DNA of 64,000 nucleotides from Tubiluchus corallicola. Lineage: Eukaryota; Priapulida; Priapulimorpha; Priapulimorphida; Tubiluchidae. The translations under genes were made by a program, and so were the position numbers. Position 1 is the stretch's first letter. Each line of letters begins with the position of its first letter. This document shows positions 36,487 through 55,822 of this stretch, one piece after another. Location: positions 1 to 64,000 of the forward strand of contig JAQGDQ010000170.1 of NCBI GenBank assembly GCA_030141605.1. The letters are read 5' to 3'. The notes beneath the pieces are model-generated. The model ran no database searches and was not told where the DNA came from. It saw only the letters and a program-made list of their open reading frames with translations.

Positions 36487-38080
36487 TTTCCTTGTGTTTA
36501 CAATAAATAAAGCCACAAGCTTAAAATCAATCTACTTGTCACATGCCGCAATACAGAGAAGTTTATAATACTTACACATTAAACTATTTAAAAATTTGGC
36601 TTGCCATAGACTCAAATTGACTGGTGCTGAGCATTTATTATAGACAATAAGGTTTGGCCAATTTTTCTCAAATCGAGCAGTACCGATTAGGGAGTCTTTG
36701 CCTGCACATGTTGACGGTGCACCCCTGGTGACTGCACAAAATATTAAGTTATCTAACAGTAGCTTAAATATAGTTACATAAATTTCTTGCACATGATAGA
36801 ACCGTGTAAGTAGTTCATCTATTTGCGTTGCTACCACACTCTTGCAAATATTGTATTCGTATGCTTTTTGCTAACATGTCTCATATAATTGTTTTTATTT
36901 ACTATTGGATGTGAATAAAATAAAAATGATTTTACGTTTCAGTATGATGTAAATATATACGTGTTCTGTTTGTTTAATAAATGCGTATTTAAGCGAAACC
37001 AAATAAAATACATCTCAGTGTTTATGACCAAAAAATATAGGTCTACTGATAGATCAAGAACTATTAAAAGTGCAGAAGTGAGTGTCTGTAATGTGTACTT
37101 GTTTTAATTTTTATCTGTATAATATCTGTGAAGCGCTGAGTTCCATATGAGGAATGGATTTTTGAAATTTTTTCAAGAACTATGATATTATAACATAAAC
37201 TATATAATTAATATATATAATGGATTATATAATATCCAAGCATAAAGAAAAAATTAAAGAAAAAAGATTGATTATATTAAATGCTTTTGGTAATATCGAG
37301 TGAAAAGGAGGTGCTGCAGTTCCGCAGTGACCATACAGGAGTCGCCACTGCCTGGTGGCATTTATTTAATTTATATAAATCTACTTGCAGATGAAGAATG
37401 AAAAGTGCACATCGCGAGAATATTACTCAATGCTCATCCTGTAAAGAATCTGTTCCACCTGCCATCATTGGCTGAGTGGTTTACACTTGCGAATAAAAAA
37501 ATTATAACAATCTCATAGCAGCATTGCTGAAGTTTGCCTGACCTGGTCTCACATGATACCATCTTGCAACATGTACTTTTTAAAAAGTTAATGACATAAT
37601 GATAATAATAATAACAATAGATTTCAGACGTGCTTATTGCGTTAGTATTTTTATAGAAAAAGTCATTTTCAATTTCAGTAATCAAAATCATACTCAGTCA
37701 CCAAAGATAGGCATAGTTTTACCTTTAGAAAACAGGTTGTTTGATATGTTTCCATATAGTAACTTTTGCGATAGTAACAACTTCTGACAAAACTCAGAAT
37801 CAATACGGACTTCTTTGCAAACTAAGTTATTTATTAACAGCTACAAAGTTCTACAAAACCGAAAAATACATGAAAAAAAACTGACAAACATAATTTCCGG
37901 AAATCAAAATAAAATAAGGCAAAAAATAACCAAATTGTAAATCAATAACAGCAGCTACAGAAAACTAGAAACACAGAAATCTGGATAATTCCTGTAGAGA
38001 AAACAATTGTTAACTGATTAGTAGAAACTGATCACATTTTGTACCAAAAAAAAACTGAGAAAAGTTTAACAAAAGTTCTA
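36487..38080. other. Intergenic region between FECH and the receptor-like gene
   Basis: Serves as 3' flank of the gene at 38081-43545 and probably as FECH promoter. A minus-strand AATAAA (TTTATT at 37830-37835) lies about 250 bp past the stop at 38081 and is a likely poly(A) signal. No sequence resembling Cys-loop receptor membrane segments is present on the minus strand here. Confidence 0.55.
37308..37350. mobile_element. hAT-type MITE end fragment
   Basis: GGTGCTGCAGTTCCGCAGTG to GTCGCCACTG matches the right ends of the copies at 39638 and 41714. Only this end is recognisable. Confidence 0.5.
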
Positions 38081-41000
38081 TTAATAGCCTCTTCCACGAC
38101 GACGGCGCCATCCAGCCATGCCCAAACCAACGCCCCAGTCTCCTTCACCTTCCATTGCAGAACGCAACTCACAGTAGGACTTTGTCAAAGATTGCCTCTT
38201 CAAGTGGACAACATAGGTGGCGATACCGTACTTGTCTTCCGGGCAGCAGGGGAATGTTTTTTCTTCCACCTCAGTGTGGGATCCAGTGACCTTCCACTTG
38301 CGGTTAGATTCCGGTCTGTAGAAGCCAAGGTCGAATCCCTCGTCGCCCTCCTGTATTTGAAGAGTGATGGCAGTAGTGGGGTGGGCCCACGATCCGAACA
38401 TGAGGCGACACATGTGCTCGTCTCCTCGTGCCCATTTCAAGTCAGCGAAGATACAATGGACGACATGTGAAGTAGGAACCACCCAAAGACAATCACCATT
38501 TGCATGAATTTGCACTCTTATGTCGTTCTCATGAACAGAAGACATCAACCCACGTCCTGCGCTGTAAAACATAGTTGAATTAAATATTCTCTGCATTAAA
38601 TAGTGTACCATAACTTCTATTCAATAGCACAAGGATTTTTCTTAGTTGGAATCAAATTTCAAACGCAAATACTTGTCGCTCGGCATTATGGGGACGTATG
38701 CAAAAAACGTGTGCACTTCTAACAAGTTCGAATACATGCAAGTCATGATGTTTAAAATCAAAGAAGAGCTTTTTTGAATTAAGTGCAGTCAGAAAAAATA
38801 AAATTTTCAGCCGTAATTGTGGATCATTTTACATAGTTTGAGAATTCTGGTTAATATTTTGCAGTTTGTTAGTACACCACAAATAACTTTTCATGTCAAA
38901 TGCTCAAAACAAATTAAAATTAGTGGCCAATCAAGGTAAGGGACTACACTTGTTATGAAGCAAAAATGTTCATTCAATAATTCTTTTCACAATTCCAGCA
39001 ATTTATGATGATCGTGAAAAGGTCAAATGTTAAGTGTGCTAGACAATGTATTTGTATACACTTGACAACGCCTCGCAGCCCATGGCATTGTAATAGGAGC
39101 AATTTTAATAGCTAGCTAGAACCTTACCTAGTTCCATTTTTTCTTATTCCTGCTGGTAAATCACTCTATGCACAGACTAATGCATAACTAAATAAAGTCT
39201 GCGTAAAACAACTGAAGTTAACGAACTGATGCAGAAGACGGCTTTGCTTTACACACACGTCATGTAACAGTTGTAATTAAGAGGCATTGCTGTGGTACAC
39301 TTAACATTTGACTTGCAGCAACTGTGCATGCGCATAACAAAAGTATGAAAAAGCTTTAGTAATAGTTAGAAATAAGTTAGAAATAAGTATTTGTTGATGT
39401 TATTTGTAAAAGTAATTGACATGGAAACAATTTTCTGATAAAGAACAACAACGTGTAATTACACTAATGCTTACTCATTAAACATCATGACGTCGGGAAC
39501 CCATATCACATCAGATGACAGATAAAGAGCATTGATGTTGCCGTATTCTTCTGGATCCCAACTAAGAGCTGGATCATTCCACCTCTAAAAACAAGAATTT
39601 TCCCAAATATACTTCAAATCACATTCAGTGTAATATCCAGTGGTAGCTTGTGTATAGGTGCTGTGGAATTGCAGCACCCACTATTTTCACTCGATATTAT
39701 AGATAATATTCAATATAATGAGTCAGTTTTCTTTAAGTTTTTATTTATGCTTGTACATTACGTATAAGAATGTCAGTAGTCATTCCACTAGTACATGAAA
39801 AAATTACAAAAATCCTTGCATACAACTGCGCGCATCACAGTTCCAGGAGCGAGGTGATTGGCCGTCGTGCACATGCAGTCATGCGCACATGTCCGAGATA
39901 AGAAGCTGCATGTTAGGTAGAGAAAGCACTGTCGCTCATGCAGTGCAAGTGTACAGAAGTACTTCTATAAACTAAATTTCCTTTTCATATGTTTGCTTCA
40001 TTTTACACAATATTAAAGCAATGGCTAAAAATTTTCTGAAGCAGCACCCCCACAAATTTTAACTACGAACCGCCAGTGCTAATATTAAAAACTGATCGAC
40101 GGTTAATGAAAAACAGAGGACATAGCATCGCTCTCTGTGCAGAAGAACCAACGCGGTGGCTGTGAAGAGAAACAGACAATCTCCGAAAACGATGTTGTCC
40201 GTTTGTTTTGAAAACATTTACTCTCAATACTAAGCAGCATCACTGAAAGTACGCCAGGCACCTACAAGGTTCTTCAGTAGCAGTTTTAAAACTCGATAGC
40301 TGGTCAGTTTCCAGTGCTCAATACTGACACAATTCGTGACATGATCGGTTTTACCAAACAATCCAGTTTTGTTAAATTTACACAGCGTATACAGATACGA
40401 TGAGCACAATCAATGCACACCATGTAATTTAAGCAAAAAGTAACACAAAGGATTATTGCAAAAGTGTTTTTCAAGAAAAAAGAATATAATTAATGGAATT
40501 CATAGTACTCACCAGTCTAGTATAACCACTGAAGGTCATTGTCTGATCACGAGGATCCTAAAATGAAAAAAAAATTATGAAAAAACTGAAGTTCATCAAT
40601 GATTTCCTAGAATTGTCAGCTAAAATTAAAGCAACAATGAAAATGTGGAACAGAGAAGCAAATATGGCTAAAAGCAGTAATGAAAAAGTGTGACACAGAA
40701 GTGAAAGAAAGAATGACATGATAAAGCCAAGGTTGGTGATAAACTGAAAACAAAAGGCAAGACAATTACAACAAGTTTAAACAACAGTTTAGCAAAAAGG
40801 GTGCGAAATTTGAAAGGGGGGAGGGGTGATTTTTCTGAAGTGTTTTTACCTCTTTCTTAAATTTGTATGGCATTCAAAGTTAATAATTACGGTTAGCTGT
40901 AATCAAGAGATCTCCGGTTCAAGTTCCATTGATATCAAAAATTTAATTTGATTTCTTTCTATGTTAGTTGGAGAAGTGTCTCTTTTTGTAAGCAAAAGCA

Positions 41001-43545
41001 ACCACCATCAACGAGTCAAAAATGGCTACTGGGCTAATAGAAATCTCAATGAAAACTGCTTCAATGCTTAACAAATCTAGAAGCATCTAAAGGTTGGTTC
41101 AGATAGTAGATAATGTGTCACAATTGACATTTGCTTCAACAAAAAACTTTGGCACAAAAGTGGTACATTTACTACTACAGAAACCTAATTCCACTTTCCG
41201 AAAACCTAAAACCTAATGCGGCTAGTTCTTTGCTGTTACATGCATTTTGCGTTTAGTTACTTAGAGGGGCACTAGCATCTGCATCTAGGAAATGTAATGC
41301 ACAAAAAACAGGCGCTATGTACCTCTCAGTCCAGATGTTGTTCAGTTGTGATGTAGTGCACACGTTCGAGAGCTCACGTGTGAGCATAAAGGTCAACTTG
41401 AAATTTAAATTTTTAAACTTAAAATATGCTGAATTTTTTGTATCACACTGAGCGTTGTACACTAGTACAACACCTCAATTCTCATTTTTGGAAACTTACC
41501 ACATCCTCCAGGATGATGAGTGCCACACTAATGTGGACAGCCGTTGGCTCTGAAGCGGATGTAGATGGGCGGACATGATGGTCATAGTTCTGAAATAAAT
41601 GCGCCTGGAGCAGTTTCTCGTCCTCACTTGCTCTAACAGCAACTAAAAAAACAGAGTTTATTTAAAATCAAATCTGTAACCACCAGCATTTCAACACCAA
41701 CCAGTGTCATTACCAGCGGTGGTTCGTAGCTAAAATTAGTGGGGGCGCTGCTTCAGAAATTTTTAGCCATTGTTTTAATATTGTGTAAAACAAAAAAACA
41801 TACGTAATTTTAATGTTGTAATTTTAAACAAACAAATTTATACATAAACTTGATAAAATTCTAAACAAAAAGTATTGTTTTCTTACGAATAGACTAAATT
41901 GTCTTAGTTCAAGAATGTGCCGATACACAGCTTTTCAAACACGTGGCAACCGACAACACACAGCGTGGCAGGAGCACAGACATGTGCGCATGCACATAAC
42001 AGACAAACACCACGTTGCCTGGACAGTGAAGCAAACAGTACTCACGTGCTCCACTTCCGCGCAAGTACAAAGAAAGAACTAAAGAAAAACGACTTATCAT
42101 ATTGAATATTATCGATAATAATGAGTGAAAACAGGGGATGCTGCAGTTCCACAGTACCTATACAAGAGCCGCCACTAGTCATTACACAGTTGACTTTACA
42201 AAATTGCTGCTGATGGCAAAGTTGCACAATGAATGATTGTAAGCACAGTTATTTAAGGAATTATGTCGTCTTACTGTCTGCAGTAATTGCGAGTTCAGAC
42301 TAGCAAGTCACTCAATAAGTGACCCACAAGCATGTTCATACCAGAGAGCAAGACTTGGAGAGAGTTACTCTCCACAGTAAGTGCCAGCTGACCCTCTCTT
42401 CTCTATTCACTGCGAGAAGTGTCGAGAGTAATTCGCCCATGCGTTTAGACTGGACAGTAAATTAACTCTCAGCAACTATCGGAGAGTTTGCAATAAATTG
42501 TTGACATAACCCGCAAAGCAGTTCACGCTTGCGAGCTTTCTGTCAGTGAGAAAACACGAAGCAAAGAAAAGTGATAGTCTAAACGCGCAGTAACACACAT
42601 TGTATTAGAATTTAGAAAGGGACGAACAATGGAAAAGTGATAATATTAAAAGCAATGATAAAACAAAGAATGATTAAAACATAAGACATTTAAAACAGAC
42701 TGCAAAACATTCACAGACCAAAAGCTAATTCGAATTAGCATCACAAGTTTGTTGTTTAGTTTAAGCTGGTTACCAAGCTGCAAGCCAGTGCTGTCTGAAA
42801 ATTCTGTTGTCATCATAACTAATAAGAAAAGTAAAATTTAACTGCCTAAACTGCTAAAGCTAACTAGTTTTAACTTTTAGTTTAACATACATACTGATTC
42901 TCACTAGTGATAGAGCTAAAATAGGAGCAACATAGAAATTTTAATATTTGTTATTTATTGAACCATTAAGTAAAGAAATCACAGAAGACAAAAAGACTTC
43001 AAATACAGCTGAACAAAGAAACCACATATAAGTGGTGTAATAGCTCAAGCACAAAAACCCATACAAAAGAGCAACATACATATATATTATAAACTTAATA
43101 TTACATATGTATTACAGTTAGTCAGTCAATCAGTCTTGCACTGAGTTATCTCAGCCGGGCCTGTCTTCAAATATTTTGTGGACCAATCTAGCATTAATTT
43201 TAATAACTTCTACATCTTGTGATGCATTTAAGAACACGAACTGCTCATTAGGAGACATATAATGAAAGTTAGGACAAAAATCAGAAAGAATAAAAAACAT
43301 TCCTCTGTTATATGAGCGTATTTAAATGCTAACCACATTAAAAAATTTTCCATGAAACTTTTTCATATTCAGTTTAGAAATAAATTTTAGGAAAAATTCA
43401 CACAAAATGTCTATTTTACGAAAAAAAATTTAATGAAAATACATTAAAGCTATTGAAAATAAGTGAAAAATGGACAACAAACTCAATATTTATAAAAACT
43501 TATCTTACTTAATGCAGAGATGAGGAAAATCAATTGAAGCCACAT
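38081..43545 (-). CDS. Soluble acetylcholine-binding-protein-like Cys-loop domain protein
   Basis: Five minus-strand exons: 43509-43545, 41500-41642, 40513-40557 (45 bp), 39475-39584 (110 bp), 38081-38561. All phases join; 271 residues, TAA at 38081. The 45- and 110-bp exons are the conserved sizes of nicotinic receptor genes. Residues 1-17 (MWLQLIFLISALIAVRA) form a signal peptide. Then come the receptor extracellular landmarks: RWNDPALSWDP (loop D Trp), WVPDVMMFN (loop A, Phe where Tyr is usual), a Cys loop, FGSW (loop B Trp), FPCCPEDKY (loop C with the vicinal Cys pair of alpha subunits; Phe for the first Tyr, second Tyr kept). The Cys loop has 14 residues between its cysteines and lacks the FPFD motif that contacts the membrane domain in receptors. 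After the last strand (YVVHLKRQ) there is a 35-residue tail rich in Gly and Arg, then stop; no membrane segment. Inferred: a secreted ligand-binding protein analogous to molluscan AChBP. A GTGAGT word inside the tail leaves room for an alternative spliced form. Confidence 0.88.
39005..39330 (-). mobile_element. MITE, inverted copy of 19310-19660, in an intron
   Basis: Contains GATCGTGAAAAGGTCAAATG at one end and GCATTGCTGTGGTACACTTA at the other, both complementary to the 19310 copy. Confidence 0.7.
39638..40078. mobile_element. hAT-type MITE in an intron
   Basis: Ends CAGTGGTAGCTTGTG and ACGAACCGCCAGTG are short inverted repeats. Flanking 8-mers GTAATATC (39630-39637) and CTAATATT (40079-40086) agree at six of eight positions. 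An 8-bp duplication is the hAT signature. Confidence 0.7.
41195..41470. mobile_element. TTAA-family MITE fragment in an intron
   Basis: GCGGCTAGTTCTTTGCTGTT, ACAAAAAACAGGCGCT and GTGATGTAGTGCACACGTTC match the interior of the TTAA family; both ends are missing. It ends close to the donor of the exon 41500-41642. Confidence 0.6.
41714..42177. mobile_element. hAT-type MITE with perfect 8-bp target duplication, in an intron
   Basis: GTCATTAC occurs at 41706-41713 and 42178-42185 exactly. The insert begins CAGCGGTGGTTCGTAG and ends AAGAGCCGCCACTA. It lies about 70 bp upstream, in transcript sense, of the exon 41500-41642. Confidence 0.9.
42284..42594. mobile_element. Small inverted-repeat element (GCGCGTTCAGAC family), copy 2
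   Basis: Begins TTGCGAGTTCAGACTAG and ends AGTCTAAACGCGCAG. The interior shares GGAGAGTTACTCTCC-type words with 3846-4148. Confidence 0.7.
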
Positions 43546-44351
43546 TGTTCTTCCAAGGAGCCAAGAACAGCAATGAACAGTTGAAAAGAGATGCTTCCAC
43601 AGAGACAGCCAAACATCAAGTGACACAGACTCGTTGGTTTTCCTTCTCTCCTTGAACACGATCTGCCCAAATGTCGGGCCATCTGGGAGATGCAGTCAAG
43701 CTGCCCAGCAACCTAACCCTTCTTATTTACTTTGCCGGACCCTGGACAAGTTTTTCTTTAGCCAAGGTTGCGTCTTGGGTGTGGAATTTTTCATTTGCAC
43801 TAGGGGAAGTGCTGATAAGAACGGGTGTGCGAAAACGAGGCTTTGTCGTGTTACTTTTAGATTGACAAGTTGTATAATCTTATTTGGTAGACGTCTAATT
43901 CGTCTAAACAAACGATCACAACACTTGCATCAAAAAGTAAAGAAAATGCTACGGCAACTGTATGAGATGGTCACGCCCACTCACACCTTGGCATTTAAAT
44001 GCAAATGATCTCTGTCATTGTGCTCTTAAATATCAGACCATCAGTGAGTATCAACTTCACTGGGTTACTGAGATCAAGGCTAGTATCGAAGCGTGTGAGA
44101 AAAAGGAAGCAGGTTACGTGATGCAAATACAAGTCGTGAGATATCTTCATCTTTTTACCATAGCAACCGCCAACAACTCACCACAGCTAAACAGCCAAGC
44201 TGCACATTAAATACAAACTTCCAAAGACATTAAATATAAACTTCAGTTCACACACTTGTTTTACTTCATATACAATAATTAATACACGCATAGGAAATTA
44301 GAAATATATATATATATATATACATATTATCTCGAATTGAAAAATAAACTG
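43546..44351. promoter_or_regulatory. Intergenic region, likely promoter of the receptor-like gene
   Basis: The start codon at 43545 leaves about 800 bp before the BLOC1S6 3' end. The stretch 43640-44200 is less AT-rich than its surroundings. The 124-codon plus frame at 43634-44008 resembles no protein I know and has no splice context. No TATA box is assigned. Confidence 0.3.
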
Positions 44352-44707
44352 TGCATCTTTAACAGTTAAGAAAAAACAGAGTTGGACTTGGTCAATGTGT
44401 ATGAGCCAAGCACCTGCTCAGAGACATTATTAACAACGCTCCGCTTAATTGCAAATAGAAGATAATATATAAAAGTTTTAATTCAATGAGTCGACTTTCA
44501 TGCTCTCTCATCAGGAGCATTTTCCTTTTTTGATTTCTTCACAGGTTTTGCTATAAGCGCCCGCATCTTTAACAGTTAAGAAAAAACAGAGTTGGACTTG
44601 GTCAATGTGTATGAGCCAAGCACCTGCTCAGAGACATTATTAACAACGCTCCGCTTAATTGCAAATAGAAGATAATATATAAAAGTTTTAATTCAATGAG
44701 TCGACTT

Positions 44708-51440
<6,733 letters not shown>

Positions 51441-52224
51441 TCCATACTGCCTAATCTCTATTGTATAAAACTATTGATAGAAATATTGATATAAAATATT
51501 ATATATATAAAACCGTCAAAGATGACGATATTATTATATATATTATATAAAATTTATATCAATAAAAACTATTGATATAAAACTATTGATATTGATATGG
51601 CTGTGCAGTATTCTTATAACACGTCGTACCTGCAACAAAATAAACTAAGAATACATATAATAAAACAACATAATATGTTTATTTGGATTCTAGTGCTTGG
51701 TTTATTACCCGTCATATAATTACTCTCCAGTAAGAACTACTACATCCAATACTTTAATTTAAAAACCTGCTTTATTTTATCTTTGGACATATCAAAAATG
51801 GTACTAAAACTACATAAGTCATGTTAAATCTTACAAAATGCAAACTGATATTGTAATCATAAGTTATTTCAAGTGATGCTGTATAATTTTGAAAAAATGC
51901 AAAAATGGAGATAGCAGATTTCATCAGTAAGCCAACGATATACAAGCTCAGCTAATCATTAATGTCTAATATTGATTTTTGCTCTTGGAATGCATTATTT
52001 CCGGGGAAAAACATGGCTTCGATTAATGATATGAAAGGCACAATAACTAGTATCAAACTATCAATAATTATCAATTATAATTAGTGTCATTATGCAAATA
52101 ACTATATGTGCGAATTGTATTTGTGCGACTCAATGACCAAAGCCCGAAAATTTGGTGCCTCTATTTCTGTGACTATTACTGCTAGTTAGTCCACCAGTTA
52201 CAAATGCACTATGTAAAACTAAAA
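51441..52224. other. 5' flank of BLOC1S6; AT-rich
   Basis: AT-rich with a local ATATAAAACTATTGATA repeat at 51460-51600. Presumed promoter of BLOC1S6 but no specific element is assigned. Confidence 0.4.
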
Positions 52225-52885
52225 GATATTTGTGTGCTTGCATAGCAAAATCATCCATAAGTCAGCAATTAAGCTTTTCTAGTTATTCAAACATTCCGAA
52301 TCTACATTTCATGAGGATCATTTTGATACCAAACTCATCGCTCTACGTTATTTTTAAGCTGAGATAATCTACATTGAAGTTGAGGTGCACGCTACGCAAA
52401 GAAAAACGTAACCCCGAGAAATTAGCTGTCAAACTTAGCCATTGTTTTTTGTTGCATTTCTAGAAAACATTTAGCAAAGGTATGAAAGATTGGTTGCTAA
52501 GCACTTTGCAAGAACACACAGAAGTTATGTTTAGATCCAGTAGACGGCTCTTCCTCAAAAAGATCTGGGTTTGGCAACAAAAAAACCCAGAGCAAAACGA
52601 TTGCTTGTACGAGCTACAATCGGAGTTTGAGTTTTTTTAGAATTGCATTACTAGTTTCTAGCCAGAAAAGTGGGTATGGGGTTAAAAAAGTAGATTTTTA
52701 GTATTTTTTGAACATTTTTTTGATAATTTAATGCTAGAATATAAACGTCCAATATATTTAGCATTTGTTTTTACAAAAATCAGAAAGTTGACATTTGACC
52801 AAACTTTTGCCAAGTTTTAGTGTATTCTACTTTGAGGCATCATAACATAATTTTAAATATGTCAACTTATGGACGGTTTTGGTTT
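52225..52885. mobile_element. MITE (CCATAAGT family), copy 3, in a ninjurin intron
   Basis: Ends TGCATAGCAAAATCATCCAT and TATGGACGGTTTTGG are inverted. The interior matches 27260-27955. Confidence 0.75.
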
Positions 52886-52889
52886 TTTT

Positions 52890-53110
52890 TCTTTCTGCAG
52901 CGCTTCTTTCTGCAAAGCTAACTTTAATGGACTGTCATTTGGCAGTCGTATAACATGTCCTATCTATTTTAATCTTCTCCGTTTGATTATATTTTTAATT
53001 GTCCACTCCTCTGCCTTGATTATTATACAGATCCTGGTTTGATATTTTCTTTAGCCATTTTATTCCTAGAATGTTCTGTAGTTTGTTATTTGAAATGCAT
53101 CAATTTCTGA
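52890..53110 (-). mobile_element. Reverse-transcriptase C-terminal remnant
   Basis: Read on the minus strand and allowing frame changes, it gives IDAFQITNYR, NKMAKENI and KIDRTCYTTAK-like pieces. These are the same C-terminal domain as at 15322-18810 and are heavily decayed. Confidence 0.45.
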
Positions 53111-54057
53111 TTTGTTGAAGAAAATCATGACGAATAAATGATTAATTAATTAATTATAAATGATTCGTGTCGTCGTCATCACCATCCAATGAATCACACG
53201 CCCAGTGACATGATCTGCTCACCTCCCTATGCCTAGCCGCAATGCCCCAAGTACATTTATTTCTAACGATCAATGCTGAAGTGTTTAAATCTTTCTGTGC
53301 AAAATCTAAATATGTTAACATTTTCCTCCTGCAGGTTTTTTAGCTGGTTCTATGGCTTGTTGAAGAGCTATCTTCACTGGAATATCATCAGGTATTCGGA
53401 ATATCGTGTCGTCGTCATCATCATCATACGCCCGTCACGGCTATTGTAGACATTGGGCAGGCAGAATTCTAAAAAAAAGAAATCTACCTTCTGTCGTCGG
53501 AGATACAGTAACTGTTTAGGCAATAACCAAAATCTTTGACTTCGTGTGGCCGCGTTAGCCGCCCATCCTCGAAAGATCCAAAGCGGCTGCGGTCCTTTCG
53601 ACGATGGGACCGTAGGTCGAAAAATCTTTTCGGAGCTTGTGTTTTTATTTGTATATGGCTGCATGCATACTGACTTAGGCCTAGAGCAATAAACTGGCAA
53701 AGCATTGCGCATGAGGCGTACTGTGCAAATTTTTGATTATTTTGTTTAATTAGAAAAATTCATATGGATTTTGATATTACCATGTGTTCATTTACACCTT
53801 TTAGTTTTAATGCAGTTTGACTGTGTAAACTGTACTTTCCCTCATTAGTAAGATGTGAGAACAAAGTGAATAGCAGAGTGTGTATTTCGTTACCCGTGTA
53901 TTGGTGTAGCATGGTTGACCGGGTAGGTTGTGTAGACCTCCAAATCTCCCTTCTAACTAACCGATTCACTGTCTACCAGTAACAGATGTAAAAGCACTAT
54001 GGCTTTAATTGTGTCAACACTTCCTTCTGTTACATTGGATTATTTTGTATACATTGG

Positions 54058-54105
<48 letters not shown>

Positions 54106-55200
54106 GTAATAATAATAATGTTATTATAATAATTACTATATAAAACATTACTTTCTATTTAGTATTATGTAATCATTATGTGTTTCTTTCAAATAAATAG
54201 CCTAGAAGTCTTGTTATTATTATTTTAGTTTTTAACACTCGTAAACTCATATTTTCTGAATACTTGCTTTATTGCGCAATTTAATCTTCAATCACATTAT
54301 TATTTTACCACTATTTATCGATAGTTGTACACGGCGGTGTGCAGGTGTACTTTTGCTGGGGGTACAAAAACAGCGAGTAACAGTGCAGGATAATTACGTC
54401 AAAATATTGCTTAAGCAACAGAGAATCTATCAGTTTTAAGTCGCCAAACCTTGTCTCTGATGCATATCCTATACCAGTATCAACTGCTAGAGGTTACTAC
54501 AAACCGACAGACAGACAGACAGACAGATAGACTGACATATTGATAACTGTTAAAAACAGTAATATTAATAATCTAAGGTGTGTCTTGCTAGAGATGCTGC
54601 ATCTATCAGGATTGCTATGCTATGCCTATTGCTAAGCTACGTAATTACGTAATTATAGACGATTGTGACGCATCTACGAAGCGAGTTTTACACACTTCAG
54701 CTGCATCATCGTCTCGTTATAGCAACGATTATCATCTATGAACTAAATTTTTGTTTGTTCCGGTTTCTAGATAACCATGAGAGTAGCAACAGGCCAACCA
54801 GAAGTGAAGACAAAAAACCTGTAAACAAATGAAGGGTGTCATGAAATCTAAAACAAATTGACGCAAATGGTTTATAACCCAGTTTGACGTTCAAGAAGGT
54901 ATTTTACATGAATGTAACTAATTATTATTATTATTATTATTATTATTAGATAGACAGACAAAGTCATTAAATTATATTAAAACAATACATGCACAGAGGT
55001 ACGATGTATGTAATTGTATCCTGCTTAAAAGGATCCCCTATTATGCAAGTCATCTTTGAACAATAATTCAACACTAATAACAATATACACATAGTATCTG
55101 CTTTTGGACATACATTTGCATAATCTGTTTTACAGAGTTGCTTTTGCAGTTAGTATAGCACTTTGAAACAAGGCACTTGGTGTTGCAACCAATTTTATCC
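53111..55200. other. Ninjurin intron, mostly unrecognised
   Basis: Holds an (ATA)n microsatellite at 54058-54115, a (GACA)n patch near 54510 and an (ATT)n patch near 54925. A dispersed-repeat piece at 53395-53700 has minus frames that share FFFLEFCLPNVYN with sequence near 20790. No exon seen. Confidence 0.45.
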
Positions 55201-55822
55201 TTAAAGCAAAACCCGACTCTTCCTTAAACTGCAGGTCAAAACAATCTACTCTTTAAAGTATTTAAAGTATGGAACTCCCTATTTTTTTTAAAAATGACTT
55301 ACGTGAAAGAAATATTACCACACAAACACAATTTCGCGTTCGGGCCACTAGTTTTTCGCTGTTACATGCATTTCACCACTCGGTAGTTAGACGTGCACTA
55401 GCGCCCGTATTTCTGAAACGTATTACACAAAAACAGGTGCTGTACCTCTCAGTTCAGATGTGTTAGTTCGAGACGAACTACTCACATTCAACAGTTCATG
55501 CATGAGTACAGCGGTAAATTTGAAAATTGAATTTCTATCTTAAAACTTGCCTAGTCTTAATACAACACACTGAATATCTTATAGTAGCACTGTACTTCAA
55601 TTTTCGCTTTCGCAAACACGTGCAACACGCTCGTGAAATACTTTTGCGTTGAAAATTATGTTAGTTTGTGATGTCATTGGGCTCGCCCGCTGTTAATTAA
55701 GATTTTAATCTATTATTTAATCATCAGAAACGCTTTTGCAGCATTAATCCTGTTAAAATCTATACATTTTATTGAGCTTGAAAATAGGTTATTATATGAA
55801 AAATCATCCTGCCTTCCTTTAA
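55201..55822 (+). mobile_element. Full-length TTAA MITE in a ninjurin intron
   Basis: TTAA at 55201-55204 followed by AGCAAAACCCGAC. The right end GCCTTCCT is followed by TTAA at 55819-55822. This is the cleanest copy of the longer subfamily (about 620 bp). Confidence 0.8.

Noticed and set aside
36532-36837. Minus-strand 101-codon frame as the FECH first exon
   Set aside because: No suitable donor in the needed phase was found and the frame lacks a targeting-peptide-like start; the ATG exon at 36353-36486 fits better.
36490-38190. Membrane-domain exons for the receptor-like gene
   Set aside because: I searched the minus strand of the 1.7 kb before FECH for M1-M4-like sequence and saw none.
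43634-44008. A 124-codon plus-strand gene upstream of the receptor-like gene
   Set aside because: No recognisable domain, no splice context; probably promoter sequence.
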